A DNA stretch of 18,136 bases from Oscillospiraceae bacterium (GTDB taxonomy: Bacteria > Bacillota_A > Clostridia > Oscillospirales > Oscillospiraceae): the NCBI GenBank assembly GCA_017540945.1, contig JAFYAB010000091.1, positions 1 to 18,136 on the forward strand, written 5' to 3'. Positions 12,413 to 18,136 of the stretch are shown in pieces. The notes beneath the pieces were generated by a model. That model had not been told where the DNA came from. It ran no database searches and worked only from the letters and a program-made list of their open reading frames with translations. Position 1 is the first letter of the stretch; every line of letters begins with the position of its first letter. The position numbers and the translations under genes are program-made.

Positions 12413-15400
12413 ATGAAACAAGTCAAAAAGCTCGTGGCGCTGCTGCTGACAGCTGCGCTGGTGCTGAGCCTCTTCCCGGCGGCTGTCTTCGCCCTGGAAG
12501 GGGAGGAAGCACTGCCCACCCCGGAAGCGCCCAACTACGGCCTGATTAACAAGTATCACGAGGGCACGACTGCGGTCACCGACGCCTATCTGCGCGGCGA
12601 GACCCTGGAGATCAACGGCGTTTCCGTCGGGAGACCGGTCCAGGATCTGCCCAGCTCCTGGGACAGCCGCACGCACGGCTGGGTCACCTCCGTGAAGAAT
12701 CAGAACCCCTACGGCTCCTGCTGGGCCCACGCGGCCCTGGCCAGCGTGGAGGGCTACATGATCAAGCACGGCGTCCCCGTGGGCGCCGGGGCTGCCGCCA
12801 CCACCAGCCTGAACCTGTCCGAGACCCAGCACTGCTGGTTCAACTACAGCTACGCCTACGACGCCGAGGGCATGCTGAACGGCGACAAGTCCACGCCCCA
12901 GGATACCTGTCTGGATCAGGGCGGCAACGGCGAGATGTCCGCCTACACTCTCCAGCGCTGGACCGGCGCCGCGGATGAATCCGTCGCCGCCCTGACCTAT
13001 GGCAACGCCAGCTCCGTCAACTACAACGGGCTGGACAGCCAGTACGCCTACCAGTACAACGTCAGCCACGTCCAGAACTCCGAATGGATCCCCGGCACGA
13101 ACGTGGACGCCGTCAAGCAGGCCATCATGGACTACGGCGCAGGCAACATCAGCTACTACGAGACCGGCTACGCCTATACCTATATCTGCAATACAGGCAG
13201 CAATTACGCAAACCACGCCATTACCCTGATCGGCTGGGACGACAGCATCGCCGTCTCCAAATTCCAGCCCAACCGGCCCTCCAAGCCCGGCGCCTGGCTC
13301 TGCAAGAACTCCTGGGGCACAAGCCAGTTTGACAATGGCTACTGCTGGATCTCCTATGAGGACACCTCAGTTCTCGAGGGGTACATCTTCTTCTACGACG
13401 CGGAGCCCATCGACAACTATCAGCACAACTATCAGTACGACGGCACCTGCAACGTGGTCTGCTACGGCAAGGGCTGGAACAACAGCATTGACTACTACGA
13501 GGGCTTTGCCAACGACACCAAGGTCGCCAACGTCTTCACCGCCAAGGGCAACGAGAGCCTGCGGGCCGTGGGCTTCTGCAACTGGGACGAGGCCATGACC
13601 TATACCGTGGAGATCTACAAAAATCCCAATGTCGGCAATCCCTCCTCCGGAGAGCTGTTGGCCTCCCAGACCGGCTTTCTGACCTTCTCCGGCTACTACA
13701 CCATCCCCCTGGAGAACCCCGTCGCCCTGTCCGCCGGCGATACCTTTGCCGTGGTGGTCTCCCAGAACGTCCCCGTGGCCGACGAAAACGGCAAGTACGT
13801 CCACACACCCTACGACGCCACCTTCAACAACAGCGATGTGATTTCCTGGGCTTCCTTTATCCATGCCAACCACGGCAATACCTCTTATTACAAAGAGCCC
13901 AACGGCGCCTGGACCGACTGCCCGGAGAACGGCGACTACCGCATCAAGGCCTACACCGACGACATCCTCTTCAACCTCACCGCCATCTCCAACAACGAGG
14001 CCTGGGGCACCGTCCAGGTGGACGGCGCCAGGATCCTTGCCAGCCCCGCGGAGGGCTACTACGTGGAGAGCTGCGAGGTGCTTGAAGGCGCCGCCGTCTG
14101 CACCATCGACGTCAACACGATCCTGGTCTCCGCCTCCGAGGACTGCACCGTTCTGGTCAATTTCGCCCCCAAGCCCACCTTCACGGTGAACTTTATGGTC
14201 TCCGGCACCCCGGCCGGCAGCCAGAGCGCCCTGATCTATGACGAAATCACCCTGCCCGATTCTGTTTCCATTGATCCCGAGGGCTGGAGCTTCTCCGGCT
14301 GGACGACCCGGCAGATCGAGGAGACCACCGATGCGCCGGAATTCTACGCCCCCGGCGCTGCCTACATGGTCACGGGCAGCGTGACCCTCTATGCCCTCTT
14401 CACCCGGGTGGAGGAGGGGACCGGCGAGCTCTGCTACGAGCTGCTCAGCGCTGCTCCTGCTGATTGGACCGGCAACTATGTGATCACCTACGGCACCGAC
14501 AGCAGCCTTCGGGTCATGAAGGGCGTTACGGTCAGCTCCAACGGTGCGGAAATTGAGAACAGCGCCAACGCCGCCGCTCTTTCCGCCAGCGGCATGAGTC
14601 TGAATGGGACGCAGCTGACCAACGCCGCCAACGCCTATGTGTTCAAGGTGGCAGCCAGCGGAAACTACTACACCATCCGCAGCGCTTCCACGAACGTCTA
14701 CGTCGGCGAGACCACCAGCAACTACCTGGGAGGCTATAACAGCTACGTCTCAGGCTACTGCGACTGGTCGCTGGGCACGCAGACCAACGCAAGCTCCGCA
14801 ACCTGTGTCAATGGCGGCAGCTATCCCTATCTGAGCTTCAATCCCTCCAGCAACTATTTCTGGACCCAGGGCAGCAACGGTATTTCCAACGGCTACGTCT
14901 ACAATATCCGCTGGTGGAGAGAGACCCAGCTTGATACAACCTACTACTGGACCGACCCCGTGGCTGGCGAGCACGACCATGTGCTGGAGCATGTGGAGGC
15001 CGTCGCCCCCGGCTGTGTGGAGGGGGGCAACATCGAGTACTGGCGCTGCACGATCTGCGGCAAGTATTTCGCCGACGCCGCCGGGGAGGAGGAGCTCAAC
15101 CCGGACGCCGTCCTCGTGGCCCCGCTGGGACACGACTATGTGGCGGTCGTGACGCCGCCCACCCCGGATGATCCGGGCTATACCACCCACAGCTGCACCC
15201 GCTGCGGCGACAGCTACGTGGATTCCTACACCGATCCGCTGGGCTACGATTACACCGTCAGCTTCAGCACCCCCGCCGGCATTGCGGCCCCCGCGCCCAT
15301 GACGGTGAACTCCCTGGCCGGGGCGGAGCTGCCCTCCGCCGAGGCCCCCGCGGGCTACAGCTTCCTGGGCTGGGTGGCGGACGACTATGACAACGTGCGC

Positions 15401-16975
15401 ACAAAGCCCGCGGAGATCTTCACCGGCCTGTACAAGCCCGCCTGCGATCTCACCCTCAGGGCCCTGTACAGCTATGAGCTCGACGAGAGCACGCCTCCCG
15501 CCATGACCCGGATGAGCACCGCCGACAGCCTGGCCGCGGGGGACCGGATCGTGATCACCGCCGCCGGTACCGGCTTCGGCCTCTATCAGCAGAACAGCGA
15601 GGGGCTCAGCGGCCACGTCCAAAACTTCGCCTTTACCGAGGACGTGGACGCCATCCTGGAGGACGGAAAGCGCTGCCTCGACGTCAGCCCCGCCGACAAC
15701 GGCTGGTATCTGGGGGACGAGGAGAACGGCTTCCTCCACAACCCCGGCGCCAACAGCCTGACGGTCTCCGACACCGACAAGACGGCATGGACCCTGACGG
15801 TCAGGAACGGCTGTCTGGCCCTCACCGCCAACGGGCGCTTCCTGTACTGCCGGACCACCATGACCAACGCAGCCGCCAACCAATGGCGCTTGATCGAGGC
15901 GGCCAGCAGCACCCCCACCAGCACCCTGGAGATCTACAAGGTGACCGGGGGCGCGGCCGTCACCGTCTGCTACACCACCGTCATCGCCCCGCCCCATGAG
16001 CACAGCCCCGGGGAGCCCGTAAGGGAGAACGAGGTCCCCGCCACCTGCACCGAGGCCGGCGGATATGATACGGTTACGTATTGCTCTGTCTGCGGCGAAG
16101 AACTGGAGCGCGTGCACACAGAGATCCCCGCCCTGGGTCATACGCCTGCCGATCCCGTCAAGGAAAACGAGCGCCCCGCCACCTGCACCGAGGCCGGCGC
16201 CTATGATACCGTGGTCTGCTGCGCCGTCTGCGGCGCCGAGCTGAGCCGCGCACACGTGGACACGGAGGCGCTGGGCCACGAATGGGACGAGGGCGTTGTG
16301 ACGGTGGAGCCCACCGAGACGAGCACCGGCATCCTGCTGTATACCTGCGTCCGCTGCGGCGCGACCCGCGAGGAGGAGATCCCCGTTCTGCCGCACGATT
16401 GCAAGATCGCGCAGTTCACCGACGTCATGGAGGCTTACCCCTACGGCACGCCTGAGCACGAGGCCATTGAATGGGCCTTCACCGCCGATCCGCAGGTCAC
16501 CGCCGGTACCAGCGAGACCAGCTTCGGTGTCGGCAAGGCGGTCAAGCGCGGCGACGCGATGTTCTATCTGTGGGTTGCCGCCGGCAAGCCCGAGCCCACG
16601 CTGACCACCAGCCCCTTCACCGATGTGACCGATCCCAAGGCCTACTACTACAAGGCTGTGCTGTGGGCCTATGAGAACGGCATCACCAAGGGCGTCAGCG
16701 ACACCCTGTTCGGCAGAAAGAAGACCGTGAGCCGCAGGGATATGATGGTGTTCCTGTACAAGCAGCAGGGCACGCCTGCCTTCACGCTGTCCGAGAGCCC
16801 CTACACCGATGTGACCGATCCGAAGGCCTACTACTACAAGGCTGTCATGTGGGCCTACGAGAAGGGCATCGACAAGGGCGCCGACGGTATGTTCAACGGC
16901 AAGTCCGACTGCCTGCGCGAGACGGTGGTCCTGTGGATGTACCGCACCCTGCAGAGCAAGGCGCTGGCTGAATAA
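12413..16975 (+). CDS. Large secreted papain-like (C1) protease with SLH-like repeats
   Basis: 1520 residues. A signal peptide (1-27, cut near FALEG) and a propeptide-like segment (NYGLINKYHEGTTAV) precede a C1 papain-type domain (about 79-330). Gln97, Cys103 (GSCWAHA), His268 (NHAITLIGW) and Asn299 (KNSWGT) form the active site. A lectin-like/beta domain follows (about 345-515). Two InlB-B-type repeats (about 588-664 and 946-1019) alternate with two beta-rich modules (674-840 and 1032-1180). Cys-X2-Cys modules lie at 879/882, 928/931, 1224/1227, 1270/1273 and 1312/1315. Three SLH-like repeats (about 1334-1392, 1401-1453, 1463-1514) probably hold it to the cell wall. AAGGAG fixes the ATG; the frame is open upstream into the ABC-F gene, but the signal peptide and ribosome site support 12413. 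The role is likely cleavage of extracellular protein, or an adhesin-like protease; substrate unknown. Confidence 0.88.
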   Translation: MKQVKKLVALLLTAALVLSLFPAAVFALEGEEALPTPEAPNYGLINKYHEGTTAVTDAYLRGETLEINGVSVGRPVQDLPSSWDSRTHGWVTSVKNQNPYGSCWAHAALASVEGYMIKHGVPVGAGAAATTSLNLSETQHCWFNYSYAYDAEGMLNGDKSTPQDTCLDQGGNGEMSAYTLQRWTGAADESVAALTYGNASSVNYNGLDSQYAYQYNVSHVQNSEWIPGTNVDAVKQAIMDYGAGNISYYETGYAYTYICNTGSNYANHAITLIGWDDSIAVSKFQPNRPSKPGAWLCKNSWGTSQFDNGYCWISYEDTSVLEGYIFFYDAEPIDNYQHNYQYDGTCNVVCYGKGWNNSIDYYEGFANDTKVANVFTAKGNESLRAVGFCNWDEAMTYTVEIYKNPNVGNPSSGELLASQTGFLTFSGYYTIPLENPVALSAGDTFAVVVSQNVPVADENGKYVHTPYDATFNNSDVISWASFIHANHGNTSYYKEPNGAWTDCPENGDYRIKAYTDDILFNLTAISNNEAWGTVQVDGARILASPAEGYYVESCEVLEGAAVCTIDVNTILVSASEDCTVLVNFAPKPTFTVNFMVSGTPAGSQSALIYDEITLPDSVSIDPEGWSFSGWTTRQIEETTDAPEFYAPGAAYMVTGSVTLYALFTRVEEGTGELCYELLSAAPADWTGNYVITYGTDSSLRVMKGVTVSSNGAEIENSANAAALSASGMSLNGTQLTNAANAYVFKVAASGNYYTIRSASTNVYVGETTSNYLGGYNSYVSGYCDWSLGTQTNASSATCVNGGSYPYLSFNPSSNYFWTQGSNGISNGYVYNIRWWRETQLDTTYYWTDPVAGEHDHVLEHVEAVAPGCVEGGNIEYWRCTICGKYFADAAGEEELNPDAVLVAPLGHDYVAVVTPPTPDDPGYTTHSCTRCGDSYVDSYTDPLGYDYTVSFSTPAGIAAPAPMTVNSLAGAELPSAEAPAGYSFLGWVADDYDNVRTKPAEIFTGLYKPACDLTLRALYSYELDESTPPAMTRMSTADSLAAGDRIVITAAGTGFGLYQQNSEGLSGHVQNFAFTEDVDAILEDGKRCLDVSPADNGWYLGDEENGFLHNPGANSLTVSDTDKTAWTLTVRNGCLALTANGRFLYCRTTMTNAAANQWRLIEAASSTPTSTLEIYKVTGGAAVTVCYTTVIAPPHEHSPGEPVRENEVPATCTEAGGYDTVTYCSVCGEELERVHTEIPALGHTPADPVKENERPATCTEAGAYDTVVCCAVCGAELSRAHVDTEALGHEWDEGVVTVEPTETSTGILLYTCVRCGATREEEIPVLPHDCKIAQFTDVMEAYPYGTPEHEAIEWAFTADPQVTAGTSETSFGVGKAVKRGDAMFYLWVAAGKPEPTLTTSPFTDVTDPKAYYYKAVLWAYENGITKGVSDTLFGRKKTVSRRDMMVFLYKQQGTPAFTLSESPYTDVTDPKAYYYKAVMWAYEKGIDKGADGMFNGKSDCLRETVVLWMYRTLQSKALAE
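16036..16199 (+). repeat. Duplicated Cys-rich module in the protease gene
   Basis: A 26-base stretch at 16036-16061 recurs exactly at 16174-16199, 138 bases (46 codons) apart and in frame. It encodes PATCTEAG at the start of each Cys-X2-Cys module. Such HxC/CxxCG repeats are common in large surface proteins of gut Firmicutes. Confidence 0.8.
16619..16879 (+). repeat. Near-identical SLH-like repeat units
   Basis: Bases 16619-16693 and 16805-16879 match at 68 of 75 positions, 186 bases (62 codons) apart. Both encode TDVTDPKAYYYKAV followed by WAYE. Several of the differences are silent or conservative, which points to a fairly recent internal duplication or ongoing homogenisation. Confidence 0.8.
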
Positions 16976-16990
16976 GAAACAAGTCGCCCG

Positions 16991-17026
16991 GGGCTCCGGA
17001 AACCGAAGGGTTTTCGGAGCCCTTTT
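16991..17026 (+). terminator. Strong intrinsic terminator after the first protease gene
   Basis: A 14-bp stem (16991-17004 with 17009-17022, one G-T pair) has a GAAG loop and is followed by TTTT. It lies 16 bases after the stop codon and separates the two protease genes into independent units. Confidence 0.9.
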
Positions 17027-17079
17027 CCTGTGCGCCGGTTCAGTATCAAAAATTAACAATCAATATTCGCATTTTTATG

Positions 17080-17107
17080 TGGACATTTTTATGCAATCTG
17101 CTATAAT
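17080..17107 (+). promoter_or_regulatory. Promoter of the second cysteine protease gene
   Basis: TGGACA (17080-17085), 16 bases, then TATAAT (17102-17107) with a TGC extension (17099-17101). A T-rich stretch lies upstream. The leader to the ATG at 17168 is about 55 bases. Confidence 0.7.
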
Positions 17108-17118
17108 ATTTATGGCAA

Positions 17119-17135
17119 TACGTCGGATGGACGTA
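17119..17135 (+). other. Hairpin in the 5' leader of the second protease gene
   Basis: TACGTC and GACGTA form a perfect 6-bp stem with a GGATG loop, a few bases after the predicted transcription start. It could stabilise the 5' end of the mRNA or, as DNA, be an operator. The paralog upstream has no equivalent that I can see. Confidence 0.35.
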
Positions 17136-17167
17136 AAACATATTTGTGCCAAGAAGGAGAACCGAAT

Positions 17168-18136
17168 ATGAATCTGCACCTCAAAAAGCTTCTTGCGGTG
17201 ACGCTGGCAGTCATACTCGTGCTTGGAGTGTTCCCGACTGCGGCCATCGCCAGGGAAGCGGAGCCCTTTGAGCCGATCGACAGCGAGCTCAACTATGGGC
17301 TCATCAACCAGTATCACGTGGGCACCAAGGCTGTCTCTGACGCCTACCGCAAAGGAGAAAGCCTGGAAATCAACGGCGTGAACGTGACCGAGCCCGTTCG
17401 CGATCTTCCCAGCTCCTATGACAGCCGCAACTACAACTACATCACATCCGTCAAGGATCAGAACCCCTACGGCTCCTGCTGGGCCCACGCGGCCATGGGC
17501 AGCGTCGAGGCCTACATGATCAAGTATGGCGTACCGGTCGGCACCGGTTCCGCCGCCACCACCAGCCTGAACCTTTCCGAGACCCAGCACTGCTATTTCA
17601 ACTACAGCACTGCTTACGACGCCGAGAGCATGACAAACGGTGATGCCTGCAATCTCACCGGCAGTGACAGCTGTCTGGATTCCGGCGGCAACGGCGAAAT
17701 GTCCGCCTACACCCTGCTGCACTGGACCGGCGCTGCCAACGAAGCCGACGCAAATGCGTTAAAGTACAGCAATGCTTCCTCGGTAGCCAGCTCCGGCCTG
17801 GACAGCCAGTACTGCTATCAGTACAACGTCTGCCACGTTCAGAACTCCGAATGGATCCCCGGCGACAACGTCACCGCCATCAAGGAAGCCATTATGAAGT
17901 ACGGCGCCGGCAACATCAGCTACTGCGCGGGCACCAGCTACAGCACCTACACCAACACCTATCAGTGCGTCATCGACACCTCCAGCCAGGAGAGCAGCTC
18001 CCACAAGTGGGCCAACCATGCCATCACCGTGGTGGGCTGGGACGATTCTATCTCGAAATCAAACTTCAAGCCGAACACGCCCTCCGGCAACGGCGCTTGG
18101 CTCTGCAAGAACAGCTGGGGCACCGGCTACTTCAAC
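17168..18136 (+). CDS. Second secreted papain-like (C1) protease, 3' end cut by the window
   Basis: The first 323 codons are present and the frame is open at the window edge. A signal peptide (1-28, LLAVTLAVILVLGVFPTAAIA) is followed by the same propeptide-like segment as the paralog (NYGLINQYHVGTKAVSDAY). The C1 domain has Gln98, Cys104 (GSCWAHA), His284 (NHAITVVGW) and Asn314 (KNSWGT), so the active site is complete. It differs from the upstream copy by a Cys-rich insert (CVIDTSSQESSSHKW, 267-281) before the catalytic histidine. The ATG is preceded by AAGGAG. It has its own promoter after a terminator. It is likely exported; whether it also has SLH-like repeats lies outside the window. Confidence 0.9.
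   Translation, partial: MNLHLKKLLAVTLAVILVLGVFPTAAIAREAEPFEPIDSELNYGLINQYHVGTKAVSDAYRKGESLEINGVNVTEPVRDLPSSYDSRNYNYITSVKDQNPYGSCWAHAAMGSVEAYMIKYGVPVGTGSAATTSLNLSETQHCYFNYSTAYDAESMTNGDACNLTGSDSCLDSGGNGEMSAYTLLHWTGAANEADANALKYSNASSVASSGLDSQYCYQYNVCHVQNSEWIPGDNVTAIKEAIMKYGAGNISYCAGTSYSTYTNTYQCVIDTSSQESSSHKWANHAITVVGWDDSISKSNFKPNTPSGNGAWLCKNSWGTGYFN

Noticed and set aside
14750..17059. A 769-codon minus-strand open frame opposite the first protease gene
   Set aside because: Same composition effect. The plus strand has a signal peptide, catalytic residues and SLH-like repeats, and the minus frame runs through the terminator hairpin.
1..18136. tRNA, rRNA, riboswitch or replication origin
   Set aside because: I saw no cloverleaf, ribosomal RNA segment, known riboswitch core or origin-like repeats in the intergenic stretches, which are all short.

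Overview
Organism and setting. The window is GC-rich with strong G/C preference at third codon positions. It has Gram-positive-style ribosome sites (AGGAGG), consensus TTGACA-17-TATAAT promoters, a BlaI/MecI-type repressor, a Dlt-like envelope acylation operon, and large secreted proteins with SLH-like repeats and Cys-X2-Cys modules. Together these suggest a high-GC gut clostridium (Oscillospiraceae-like). This is inferred from gene content only; no rRNA or tRNA gene is present to fix the taxonomy. Left end (1-1451). A stretch without a recognisable gene carries degenerate GAATKGAATCCC repeats. Next to it is a complete 1073-bp IS481-family insertion sequence (271-1343) with imperfect terminal inverted repeats, bracketed by two identical 27-bp direct repeats. 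A perfect sigma-70-type promoter lies just downstream. Envelope-modification operon (1452-7437). Five closely spaced plus-strand genes encode an amino-acid adenylating ligase, a GNAT acetyltransferase, an acyl carrier protein, an AlgI/DltB-type MBOAT membrane acyltransferase, and a membrane-anchored protein joining a DltD-like SGNH domain to a NodB polysaccharide deacetylase domain. The layout parallels dltABCD: an amino acid is activated, loaded on the carrier, passed across the membrane by the MBOAT and placed on an extracellular polymer. The ligase lacks the cysteine typical of D-alanine ligases, the MBOAT itself ends in a DltX-like LIYQHF tail, and the last enzyme could also deacetylate the polymer. 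This is the best candidate here for an undescribed system. Middle (7498-10072). The same strand continues with a HAD phosphatase (TTG start), a coiled-coil J-domain-like protein, a HIRAN-domain protein overlapping it by 4 bp, and a DEDDh exonuclease. These look like a housekeeping or stress and DNA-related set, probably transcribed together. Regulator and ABC-F (10119-12309). A consensus promoter drives an orphan BlaI-like repressor. A strong hairpin with a T tract follows, overlapping an extended -10 and a palindrome, and then comes a YkpA/YbiT-type ABC-F ATPase. All the degenerate motifs of that ATPase fall in one of its two composite ATP sites. Right end (12310-18136). Two paralogous secreted papain-like (C1) cysteine proteases lie in tandem, each with its own promoter and separated by a strong terminator. 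The first is a complete 1520-residue modular surface protein ending in three SLH-like repeats. The second runs off the window.
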